A stretch of DNA of 7,942 nt from Prevotellaceae bacterium UBA2718 (GCA_002353975.1 DEKQ01000149.1:1-7942); one strand, 5' to 3'. Positions 1 to 6,014 are shown, counted from the first letter of the stretch. Notes: generated by a model not told the origin, from the letters alone. Made by a program: numbers and translations.

Positions 1-150
1 AACCACGACGAGGACTTTGAACGCCAGTTCACTGCCACCACGACATACGACTCAAGGAGCAGCCTGAACTCCGTGCAAGACGAGCTGGTGGACCAGATGT
101 CGAAGGATATCTGTGAGCAGATTTTCAACGCTACAATGGCTAACTGGTAA
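1..150 (+). CDS. lptE: LPS assembly lipoprotein LptE, C-terminal fragment
   Basis: The window opens inside a reading frame that ends with TAA at 148-150, giving the last 49 residues. The fragment contains LNSVQDELVDQMSKDI and ends IFNATMANW, the C-terminal signature I associate with Bacteroidetes LptE proteins (SVQDEL then a terminal FNxTxANW). In that family LptE is an outer-membrane lipoprotein that plugs the LptD beta-barrel and helps insert lipopolysaccharide into the outer leaflet. The lipobox and N-terminus lie outside the window, so lipidation cannot be confirmed here. It sits 44 nt ahead of the TPR-like gene and secG, the order familiar from Bacteroidales, which supports the call. The identification rests on a short tail plus context. 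Confidence 0.8.
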   Translation, partial: NHDEDFERQFTATTTYDSRSSLNSVQDELVDQMSKDICEQIFNATMANW

Positions 151-160
151 AGTTAAATTA

Positions 161-188
161 ATAATTCAGAATGCATAATTCATAATTC
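161..188 (+). repeat. AT-rich intergenic repeat, three ATAATTC units
   Basis: The 44-nt spacer between lptE and the next gene holds three copies of ATAATTC, at 161-167, 175-181 and 182-188, with an extra GAATGC element between the first two. Spacers of this ATAATTCATAATTC style are, from my general knowledge, common between genes in Prevotella and Bacteroides. I see no TAnnTTTG promoter box in it, so the downstream gene is probably transcribed from upstream of lptE. A role as spacer, mRNA-processing site or degenerate repeat cannot be decided from this window. Confidence 0.5.
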
Positions 189-194
189 TAATTT

Positions 195-995
195 ATGGAT
201 TTAGATATACAGGAACTGACACAACACCCGGAACTGCTGAACAGCGAGACCCTCTACGGGCTTCGCGAGATGACCGCGCAGTATCCGTACTTCCAGCCGG
301 CTCGCCTGCTGCTGCTGAAGAACCTGTACATCATGCACGACCCGACGTTTGACCGTGAGCTGAGACAGTCAGCCATCTACTTCACCGACCGCAGCGTGCT
401 CTTCAACCTCATAGAGGCATCGCACTACAGACTGAAGAAGAAGGCGATGCGCAGCTTCTCAAACACATCGAGAGACGAGAAAGCAGCGCCGCACGATGAC
501 GCCAGGACGGTGTCGCTCATTGAAGAATATCTCAGCACGATGCCTGAAGACGGAGGGGAGAAGCGCGAGGATGAGAAGAAGCCGCACAAGCATCGCAAGC
601 CTACACCGGCTGACGCCACGGTGGATTACATGGCATACCTGCTGGCAACAGACTTTGAAGAGCTGGACAACACAGGCAATGAACCGGCGCCGGATGACAC
701 ACGGACAGTGTCGCTCATAGACAACTTCATCAACAAGGAGAGCGGACGAATAACCCTGCAGGAGGAGCCGCAGTTCCTGCCCGAAGTGGAGATAGAAGAC
801 AACAGCGAGCACACGCCCGACACGGAGCTGCTGACAGAGACGATGGCAAGCATATACATCAAGCAGGGAAAGTACAGGAAAGCCCTCGACGTGATGGACA
901 AGATGAAGAAGACTGACAGCAAGAAGAACCGCTACTTTGACGACCAGGAGCGCTTCCTGAAGATGCTCGTGATGGCGAAGAGCAAATCAGAATAA
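195..995 (+). CDS. Uncharacterised TPR-like protein between lptE and secG
   Basis: A 266-residue protein without signal peptide or membrane segment, so probably cytoplasmic. The first 90 residues look helical (LREMTAQYPYFQPARLLLLKNL at about 23-44). The middle, about 95-200, is acidic and charged and probably disordered. The end, about 212-262, has one TPR-like helical pair (ETMASIYIKQGKYRKALDVM, then RYFDDQERFLKMLV), a tail usual in this Bacteroidetes family. The middle contains a duplicated motif: DDARTVSLIEEYLS at 101-114 and DDTRTVSLIDNFIN at 167-180. Function is unknown. The position between lptE and secG, which I recall as conserved in Bacteroidales, suggests a link to envelope assembly or secretion, but this is inference. 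ATG at 195 is chosen because it follows the AT-rich spacer directly and starts a typical family N-terminus. Confidence 0.85.
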   Translation: MDLDIQELTQHPELLNSETLYGLREMTAQYPYFQPARLLLLKNLYIMHDPTFDRELRQSAIYFTDRSVLFNLIEASHYRLKKKAMRSFSNTSRDEKAAPHDDARTVSLIEEYLSTMPEDGGEKREDEKKPHKHRKPTPADATVDYMAYLLATDFEELDNTGNEPAPDDTRTVSLIDNFINKESGRITLQEEPQFLPEVEIEDNSEHTPDTELLTETMASIYIKQGKYRKALDVMDKMKKTDSKKNRYFDDQERFLKMLVMAKSKSE

Positions 996-1022
996 CGACA
1001 GATAATACAGAAAATCAATAAT

Positions 1023-1045
1023 AAACAAAAACAAACAAAAACAAA
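1023..1045 (+). promoter_or_regulatory. A/C-only leader directly upstream of secG
   Basis: The 23 nt before the secG ATG contain only A and C and consist of 2.3 tandem copies of AAACAAAAAC (1023-1032, 1033-1042, then AAA). There is no Shine-Dalgarno sequence. Bacteroidetes generally initiate without one and favour unstructured, A-rich leaders, so this tract probably acts as a translation-initiation leader for highly expressed secG. That role is inferred from composition and position only. No TAnnTTTG promoter box is visible in the 50-nt spacer. Confidence 0.5.
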
Positions 1046-1447
1046 ATGTACACACTTTTAATTATTCTTATCGTATTGACAGCACTGCTGATGATTGGTA
1101 TCGTACTCATTCAAGAGTCTAAGGGCGGCGGCCTGGCATCTGGTTTCGCAAGCGCAAACAGCCTGGCAGGCGTGCGTCAGACCACAAACTTCATTGAGAA
1201 GGCAACCTGGACCCTCGCAGCTGCCATGGTGGTTATCAGCATCGCATGTGCATACGTGGCTCCACAGGCAACGACAGAGGGCTCGGTTATTGAGAACGCA
1301 GCAACCGAGCAGGCACAGACCAACCCTAACAACGTACAGGGTTTCGGCGCTAACGCACAGAAGGGCGACGCGCAGAAGCAGGATGCAAAGCAGGCAGCAC
1401 CTGCACAGAATGCTGACGCAAAGCAGGAAGCACCAGCCAAGAAGTAA
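1046..1447 (+). CDS. secG: Preprotein translocase subunit SecG
   Basis: A 133-residue protein with SecG architecture: a first membrane helix at about residues 2-22, the conserved cytoplasmic loop QESKGGGLASGF at 23-34 with NSLAGVRQTTNFIEKATW at 38-55, and a second membrane helix at about 56-73. SecG joins SecY and SecE in the inner-membrane channel and aids the SecA-driven translocation cycle. The tail, about 74-133, is low-complexity and rich in Ala, Gln, Lys and Asp, with QKGDAQKQDAKQ and PAQNADAKQEAPAKK blocks. This makes the protein longer than the roughly 75-110 residues of many SecG proteins; such tails are common in Bacteroidetes. It is probably cotranscribed with the upstream gene (50-nt spacer) and with the metallophosphoesterase 6 nt downstream. 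Confidence 0.96.
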   Translation: MYTLLIILIVLTALLMIGIVLIQESKGGGLASGFASANSLAGVRQTTNFIEKATWTLAAAMVVISIACAYVAPQATTEGSVIENAATEQAQTNPNNVQGFGANAQKGDAQKQDAKQAAPAQNADAKQEAPAKK

Positions 1448-1453
1448 ACGACG

Positions 1454-2518
1454 ATGCTGAAAGTATTCATCCCATCAATCATTATTGGGCTGGTATTACT
1501 GTGTTCAGTAATCACCATATACCGTTGCGCCATCTCCACTGCATGGTGGAGATGGTTCGCACTGTTCCCGATACTGCTGCTGTATATCATCCTCTATGGC
1601 TTCACATGGGGATTCTGGCAGCTGAAAGTGACCGAGCTGACGTTTGAAAGCGAGGCCATACCGGAGAGCTTCGACGGCTACAAGATAGCACAGATTGCCG
1701 ACCTGCACTGTGGAGGCGCGTTCTGGGGACCGTACAGAGGACTCCTGGGCGATGGGGTGGAGAAAGTAAACAGCCTGAAACCCGACATGATTTGCGTGGT
1801 CGGCGACCTGCAGAACTTCCTCCCAAAGGAGCCGATGGAACGCTCAAAGGAGCTGTCGGCACTGAAGGCACCCGACGGAGTGTATTCCATCATGGGCAAC
1901 CATGACTATGCGTCGTACTCAGGACTCAGCCCCAAGGCACAGGCAGAGCAGATAGCGCTGACGAAGAAAGTACAGGCATCCTTCGGATGGACGATGCTCA
2001 ACGACGAGCACCGCTACATCTATCGCGAGACGAAACAGGCCGACGGCACCGTGAAACGCGACTCTATATGCGTGATTGGAGAGGAGAACTGGGGACTGCC
2101 GCCATTCCCGCAGAAGGGTGACATAAAAAAAGCCGTCAGCCGAACGAGCGGCATGACGGCAACTGACAGCACTGTATATGTTCCGATAAAAGACAATACG
2201 GAGACGTTCTCCATACTGCTGAGCCATGACCCGAACGCCTGGAGACACCACGTGCTGCCCGTGTTCAGGCCAGACATAATGCTGGCAGGCCACACGCACG
2301 GCACGCAGTTCTCATTCTTCGGCATGACGCCGGCATCCATGACGTACGATGAATGGGGCGGATTCTATTATGACAACAACGGCAAGGACAGCCGCGAACC
2401 CACAGGAAAGAAGCGCGAGACACTGCTCAGCGTATCTACAGGATTTGGAGGAAACCTGCCCTTCCGCTTCGGAATGCCACGTGAGATTGTGCTCATAACA
2501 CTGAAGCACAAGCGCTAA
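1454..2518 (+). CDS. Membrane-anchored metallophosphoesterase (YkuE-like)
   Basis: A 354-residue protein with two predicted N-terminal membrane helices (about 4-23 and 35-53) followed by a calcineurin-like phosphoesterase domain. The dimetal-site motifs are all present: DLH at 83-85, GDLQ at 117-120, GNHD at 148-151, SHDP at 257-260 and GHTHG at 279-283. The enzyme should therefore be an active metal-dependent phosphoesterase tethered to the inner membrane. The substrate cannot be read from sequence. YkuE-type relatives include LpxG, a UDP-2,3-diacylglucosamine pyrophosphatase of lipid A synthesis in Chlamydia, so a lipid or cell-envelope substrate is possible given lptE and secG next door, but this is inference. 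The residues between the GNHD and SHDP motifs (about 155-250) form a long insert. ATG lies 6 nt after the secG stop, indicating a shared transcript. Confidence 0.88.
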   Translation: MLKVFIPSIIIGLVLLCSVITIYRCAISTAWWRWFALFPILLLYIILYGFTWGFWQLKVTELTFESEAIPESFDGYKIAQIADLHCGGAFWGPYRGLLGDGVEKVNSLKPDMICVVGDLQNFLPKEPMERSKELSALKAPDGVYSIMGNHDYASYSGLSPKAQAEQIALTKKVQASFGWTMLNDEHRYIYRETKQADGTVKRDSICVIGEENWGLPPFPQKGDIKKAVSRTSGMTATDSTVYVPIKDNTETFSILLSHDPNAWRHHVLPVFRPDIMLAGHTHGTQFSFFGMTPASMTYDEWGGFYYDNNGKDSREPTGKKRETLLSVSTGFGGNLPFRFGMPREIVLITLKHKR

Positions 2519-2579
2519 CGAAGCCGCCATTGCAGCGAAGGCGACAACACTTCCTAATAACATAGAATATCCTAAAACT

Positions 2580-3278
2580 ATGAAAAGAATACTTATCATA
2601 CTAATGCTCCCGCTCTTTGCCACCATAGCAATGGCACAGGAGGACGAATGGCATCCCGTTGCCGAGTGGCCGTTCATCTATCAGAACTTCCAGAAAGCCA
2701 ATATATATGTGGGAGCAACGAACAAGAAGGTAACGGCAAAGTCGAACATCCACATCAAGCAAGGACGTCTGTGGTTCATCAGCGGTAAGGACAACAAGAC
2801 GAAACTGCAGGCCAAGCCCGGCACAATCAACAAGGTCGTCTTTGCCAATGGCATCCAGTTTATCCCCATCGAGGACAGGCTTTGCGAGGTGATAAGGCAA
2901 GACACCATCGACGGCAAGGTATGCGCCGTCTATCACGACGTAAGCATCGACATGCAGAGGTACAACGAGATGGTGAGCAGCAACATGGGCTCTATCGCCG
3001 ATGGCATTGACATTGCCGGCATGGACTTCACGGACTACACCCTGCGCGTAGCCACAAACAACGGTGCCGACATAGTGGATCAGCAGCCGCTGCCAACTAC
3101 AGACAGGTTCTACATCAACTATAAAGGCGACACTTTCGAGGTTACGGAGGGCAACATATTGAAGCATCTCAGCAAAGATGAACGCAGCGCCTACCGCGCA
3201 TACTCACGCAAAGCCGAGGTAATAACATCCAGCATATACTCTGTAATGGATGTCTATACCACATTCTTCCTAAAGTAA
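2580..3278 (+). CDS. Uncharacterised exported protein, Bacteroidetes type
   Basis: A 232-residue protein with a clear Sec signal peptide: Lys-Arg, a hydrophobic core, and a predicted signal peptidase I cut at AMA|Q (after residue 19). No lipobox cysteine is seen, so it should be a soluble periplasmic or surface protein. The mature start carries the WPFIYQNF motif (30-37), followed by a probable beta-rich part (about 40-110) and a helical end containing ILKHLSKDERSAYRAYSRK (193-211). I recognise this as the general style of a small exported Bacteroidetes family with a WPF/WPY start, but know no function for it and no enzyme motif is visible. It lies 61 nt after the metallophosphoesterase and 73 nt before the esterase. 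No consensus promoter is visible upstream, so it may be read through from the cluster. Confidence 0.8.
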   Translation: MKRILIILMLPLFATIAMAQEDEWHPVAEWPFIYQNFQKANIYVGATNKKVTAKSNIHIKQGRLWFISGKDNKTKLQAKPGTINKVVFANGIQFIPIEDRLCEVIRQDTIDGKVCAVYHDVSIDMQRYNEMVSSNMGSIADGIDIAGMDFTDYTLRVATNNGADIVDQQPLPTTDRFYINYKGDTFEVTEGNILKHLSKDERSAYRAYSRKAEVITSSIYSVMDVYTTFFLK

Positions 3279-3294
3279 AAGACAATAATTAACC

Positions 3295-3333
3295 TGCAAT
3301 TTTACAAAAGACAACGTGTTTTGCAGAATTGCA
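3295..3333 (+). promoter_or_regulatory. Long imperfect hairpin upstream of the esterase gene
   Basis: Arms at 3295-3309 (TGCAATTTTACAAAA) and 3319-3333 (TTTTGCAGAATTGCA) can pair over 15 positions as RNA with one U-G wobble and one A-C mismatch, closing a 9-nt loop at 3310-3318. It starts 16 nt after the stop codon of the exported protein and ends 18 nt before the esterase ATG. No T-run follows the right arm, so it is not a textbook intrinsic terminator. It could be a transcript-end or stabilising structure, an operator dyad, or a translation control element. No matching TAnnTTTG box was found around it. The fold is read directly from the sequence; the role is unknown. Confidence 0.55.
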
Positions 3334-3351
3334 ATCAGTATCATTAACCCT

Positions 3352-5109
3352 ATGCAAAGACTATCCCTACTGATTTTATCATTCATAGCAGCCATCGCCG
3401 TAAGTGCCCAGGACAAGAAAGAACAAGGCGAGATATGGCTTGACATCAACGGAGTGCGCGACCTTACAGCCGATTCCATCGCCTTTGCCAACCAGGCACG
3501 CCCCGTACCGGGCAGCTCCCGGCGCGGAAACAACCCCGTATTGTTCCTCATCGGCAACTCCACCATGCGCACCGGCACTATGGGCAACGGCAACAACGGC
3601 CAGTGGGGATGGGGATTCTATGAGCATGAGTACTTCGATGAGAACAAGATTACGGTGGAGAACCACGCCCTCGGCGGCACATCGCCACGTACGTTCTACA
3701 AGTCTCCTGACCTCTGGAAGCGCTCACTGAGCGGCGTAAGGAAGGGTGACTACGTCTTTCTGGAGTTAGGACACAATGACAACGGCCCCATAGACTCTAT
3801 CCGTGCCCGCTCGTCATACCGTCCGCAGGGAAAGCTGAGCATCACGGAAGACTCTATTATAATATATAATAAGGTACGCGCATGTATGGATACCGTCTAT
3901 ACCTTTGGTGGATACACACGCAGAATGATTAACGAAGTGCGGGCAAAGGGGGCTTTTCCCGTGCTGTTCACGCTGACTCCAAGGAATGCATACGAGGCTG
4001 ACGGAAAGACAATCCAGCGCAAACTGACGGACTTCACACCGGCAATCTTCGCCATTGGCAAAGAGATGGACGTGCCGGTGATAGACCTCAACGACATATC
4101 GGCAAAGAAACTGGAGGCATACGGACCATGGAAGACGGACTATCACTTCTTCCTTGACAAGATACACTCATCGGCTTTCGGCGCCAAGATGAACGCTGCC
4201 TCTGCCGCAGAGGGGCTCATGGACTGCACGGACCCACGTCTGGCAGAGCTGAAATCATATCTCATAAAGGAGAAAGTGCGCCCCGATTACGAGGAGAAAC
4301 TGCTGGCTTGGGAGCCAAATAACTATGACAAGAAAGGCAGGATAATCCCCAAGAAGAAGACGGCAGAGGAGAAAAAGCAGAAGGTTCGCATATTCCTTTG
4401 CGGCGATTCCACCGGCAAGAACGAGGACAAGAACCCCGACGGCATGTGGGGATGGGGCTCGCAGGCATACACAGTCTTTGATGAAGCAAAGTGTACCTTC
4501 ATCAATTGCGCCAAGGCAGGCCGCTCAACACGCACCTATCTCAACGAGAACCGCTGGGAAGAGGTCTATCGCACACTGCGTCCGGGGGACTATGTGCTCA
4601 TACAATTCGGTCATAATGACATCGGAGGCATAGACAAAGACAAGGAGCGCGGCGTGATAGCATGTGCAAAAGACACTTGCCACGTATATAAATCGAAGAG
4701 CTCCGGTAAGTTTGAAGTAGTGTATTCCTTCGGTTGGTACCTGCGTAAGATGATAGGAGATGCCAAGGAGAAGGGCGCAATACCAGTGATATTGTCCTTC
4801 ACTCCACGCAACGAATGGCCCAACGGCAAGATAGAACGCCGTAACAATGACTACATACCGCAGTGGGATGAAGCCGTTGCCAAGGAGTGCGGAGTGGAGT
4901 TTGTGGATGTGCACAACATCACGGCAGACTTCCTTGACAAGAAGTTCAGCAACAAGAAGGGCGACAGTCAGAAGGCAAAGGAGAAGGCTTCAGCCTACTT
5001 TAACCACGACCATACGCACACATCGCTGCTCGGAGCCAGGACAAACTGCCTGAGTCTGGCAAAGGGACTCAGGGACATCAAGTCGCCATTGGTACAGTAT
5101 CTGAAGTAA
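3352..5109 (+). CDS. Secreted double-domain SGNH/GDSL esterase, rhamnogalacturonan acetylesterase-like
   Basis: A 585-residue exported protein with a signal peptide cut predicted at VSA|Q (after residue 19), followed by two SGNH hydrolase domains. Domain 1 (about 62-300): block I GNS at 68-70 (nucleophile Ser70), HALGGTSPRTF at 105-115, GHND at 140-143, and DKIH at 269-272. Domain 2 (about 345-575): GDS at 351-353 (Ser353), KAGRSTRTY at 388-396, GHND at 420-423, and DHTH at 553-556. A Lys-rich linker (about 325-344) joins them. The layout and the WGWG stretch after block I match family CE12 rhamnogalacturonan acetylesterases, which remove acetyl groups from pectin backbones. Both domains keep Ser, Asn and the Asp-x-x-His pair, but domain 1 has Asn in place of the block I Asp. 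The ATG at 3352 is preferred over an upstream in-frame GTG at 3316 because it places the signal peptide at the N-terminus and the GTG lies inside the hairpin. Confidence 0.88.
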   Translation: MQRLSLLILSFIAAIAVSAQDKKEQGEIWLDINGVRDLTADSIAFANQARPVPGSSRRGNNPVLFLIGNSTMRTGTMGNGNNGQWGWGFYEHEYFDENKITVENHALGGTSPRTFYKSPDLWKRSLSGVRKGDYVFLELGHNDNGPIDSIRARSSYRPQGKLSITEDSIIIYNKVRACMDTVYTFGGYTRRMINEVRAKGAFPVLFTLTPRNAYEADGKTIQRKLTDFTPAIFAIGKEMDVPVIDLNDISAKKLEAYGPWKTDYHFFLDKIHSSAFGAKMNAASAAEGLMDCTDPRLAELKSYLIKEKVRPDYEEKLLAWEPNNYDKKGRIIPKKKTAEEKKQKVRIFLCGDSTGKNEDKNPDGMWGWGSQAYTVFDEAKCTFINCAKAGRSTRTYLNENRWEEVYRTLRPGDYVLIQFGHNDIGGIDKDKERGVIACAKDTCHVYKSKSSGKFEVVYSFGWYLRKMIGDAKEKGAIPVILSFTPRNEWPNGKIERRNNDYIPQWDEAVAKECGVEFVDVHNITADFLDKKFSNKKGDSQKAKEKASAYFNHDHTHTSLLGARTNCLSLAKGLRDIKSPLVQYLK

Positions 5110-5114
5110 AAACA

Positions 5115-5148
5115 GCTGACCCCTCTCCTCTTCGTGGGAGGGGTTAGC
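5115..5148 (+). terminator. Hairpin after the esterase gene, possible terminator
   Basis: Arms GCTGACCCCTC (5115-5125) and GAGGGGTTAGC (5138-5148) form an 11-bp stem with one G-U wobble, only 5 nt past the esterase stop codon. No T-run follows, so it may be a weak or factor-assisted terminator, or a 3'-end stabiliser. The CCCCTC/GAGGGG stem style also resembles short dispersed intergenic repeats I have seen in Bacteroidales. Its loop contains the -33 box of the rsmA promoter, so termination and initiation signals overlap. Confidence 0.5.
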
Positions 5149-5162
5149 CCGCAATACATTTG
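5131..5162 (+). promoter_or_regulatory. Promoter of rsmA, Bacteroidetes consensus
   Basis: A perfect -7 box TACATTTG (consensus TAnnTTTG) at 5155-5162 is preceded after exactly 20 nt by TTCG at 5131-5134, a three-of-four match to the -33 box TTTG. Transcription would start near 5169, giving a leader of about 19 nt before the TTG start at 5188. The arrangement also argues against the upstream GTG at 5134, which would not be on the transcript. Confidence 0.68.
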
Positions 5163-5187
5163 TAAATCAGTTAACACATCAATCCTA

Positions 5188-5970
5188 TTGAAGAGCGTAA
5201 GACCTAAGAAGAACCTCGGCCAGCACTTCCTGACTGACCTTGGCATAGCCCGCCGCATAGCCGACACCGTGGATGCCTGCCCCGACATCCCAGTGCTGGA
5301 GATAGGTCCCGGCATGGGTGTCATGACGCAATTCCTCTACCCCAAGGAGCGGCCCTTCAAATGTGTGGAGATAGACAAAGAGTCCGTGGCATACCTGCAG
5401 GCAAACTTTCCGAAGCTGCAGGGCAACATAATAGACGGTGACTTTCTGCGAATGGACCTCAACGAAGTGTTTGGGGGCAAGCAATTCGTGCTCACGGGCA
5501 ACTATCCGTACGACATCTCATCGCAGATTTTCTTTAAGATGCTGGACAACAAGGAGCTCATTCCCTGCTGCACGGGAATGATACAGCGCGAGGTTGCACT
5601 GCGCATTGCAGCCACCCCAGGCAACAAGACCTACGGAATCCTGAGTGTCCTGATACAGGCTTGGTATGATACTGAGTACCTATTCACCGTTGATGAGGGC
5701 GTATTCAACCCACCGCCAAAGGTGAAATCAGCCGTCATCCGCATGACTCGCAACGGTCGGACCGACTTAGGATGCAGCTGGGAGATGTTCAAACGCATTG
5801 TGAAAGCCACCTTCAACCAGCGCCGCAAGATGCTGCGCGTGTCGCTGAAGCAGTTGGTTTCACCTGCTGACGCATTCGCATCGTCGCCCATTGACCTCAC
5901 GAAACGCCCGGAACAACTGACGCATGAAGAGTTTGTCACACTGACAAACTACGTCAAAACTCTGTTATAA
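5188..5970 (+). CDS. rsmA: 16S rRNA adenine(1518/1519) dimethyltransferase RsmA (KsgA)
   Basis: RsmA uses S-adenosylmethionine to dimethylate two adjacent adenines in the helix 45 loop of 16S rRNA, late in small-subunit assembly; its loss classically gives kasugamycin resistance. From the proposed TTG start the protein has 260 residues, usual for the family. Seen in order: RPKKNLGQHFLTD at 5-17, SAM-binding LEIGPGMG at 37-44, acidic VEID at 60-63, GDF at 84-86, catalytic NYPY at 105-108 (NLPY in E. coli), and FNPPPKV at 173-179, then a basic C-terminal helical domain (FNQRRKMLR at 209-217). TTG at 5188 is chosen because it yields a start fitting the family and lies just downstream of the predicted transcription start. 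The alternative GTG at 5134 adds 18 unrelated residues. The last 40 bp are duplicated just after the stop. Confidence 0.96.
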   Translation: MKSVRPKKNLGQHFLTDLGIARRIADTVDACPDIPVLEIGPGMGVMTQFLYPKERPFKCVEIDKESVAYLQANFPKLQGNIIDGDFLRMDLNEVFGGKQFVLTGNYPYDISSQIFFKMLDNKELIPCCTGMIQREVALRIAATPGNKTYGILSVLIQAWYDTEYLFTVDEGVFNPPPKVKSAVIRMTRNGRTDLGCSWEMFKRIVKATFNQRRKMLRVSLKQLVSPADAFASSPIDLTKRPEQLTHEEFVTLTNYVKTLL

Positions 5971-6014
5971 GGAGGTTCGTCACACTGACAAACTACGTCA
6001 AAACCCTGTTATAA
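5931..6014 (+). repeat. Direct tandem duplication of the rsmA 3' end
   Basis: The last 40 bp of rsmA including the stop codon (5931-5970) recur at 5975-6014, separated by GGAG. The copies differ at only two positions, T to C at 5978 and T to C at 6005. Read in the gene's phase, both copies encode FVTLTNYVKTLL followed by stop, so both changes are synonymous third-position changes. The period is 44 bp. Each copy begins with an inverted repeat GTTYGTCA-CAC-TGACAAAC, perfect in copy 1. The second copy lies beyond the stop codon and is not translated as part of RsmA. Confidence 0.95.

Noticed and set aside
1177..1590. 137-codon - strand frame opposite secG and the start of the phosphoesterase
   Set aside because: It covers two well-supported + strand genes and has no family features of its own.
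2519..2579. Possible terminator or promoter between the phosphoesterase and the exported protein
   Set aside because: Only a 4-bp GCC/GGC type pairing and no T-run or TAnnTTTG box; nothing supportable.
2601..3167. 188-codon open frame on the - strand opposite the exported protein
   Set aside because: The + strand frame has a signal peptide and family features; the reverse frame shows no recognisable domain and is a codon-bias shadow.
3316..3351. In-frame GTG start 36 nt upstream of the esterase ATG
   Set aside because: It lies within the hairpin and would put 12 residues before a normal signal peptide; ATG at 3352 fits better.
3900..3907. TACCTTTG promoter-like box inside the esterase gene
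   Set aside because: No TTTG-like -33 box lies 19-21 nt upstream and it is within domain 1 coding sequence.
5134..5187. In-frame GTG start adding 18 residues to RsmA
   Set aside because: The added residues match no RsmA N-terminus, and the GTG lies between the predicted -33 and -7 boxes, upstream of the transcript start.
5969..5975. Perfect Shine-Dalgarno-like AAGGAGG after the rsmA stop
   Set aside because: No start codon or reading frame follows at a suitable distance; it arises at the duplication junction and Bacteroidetes rarely use such sites.
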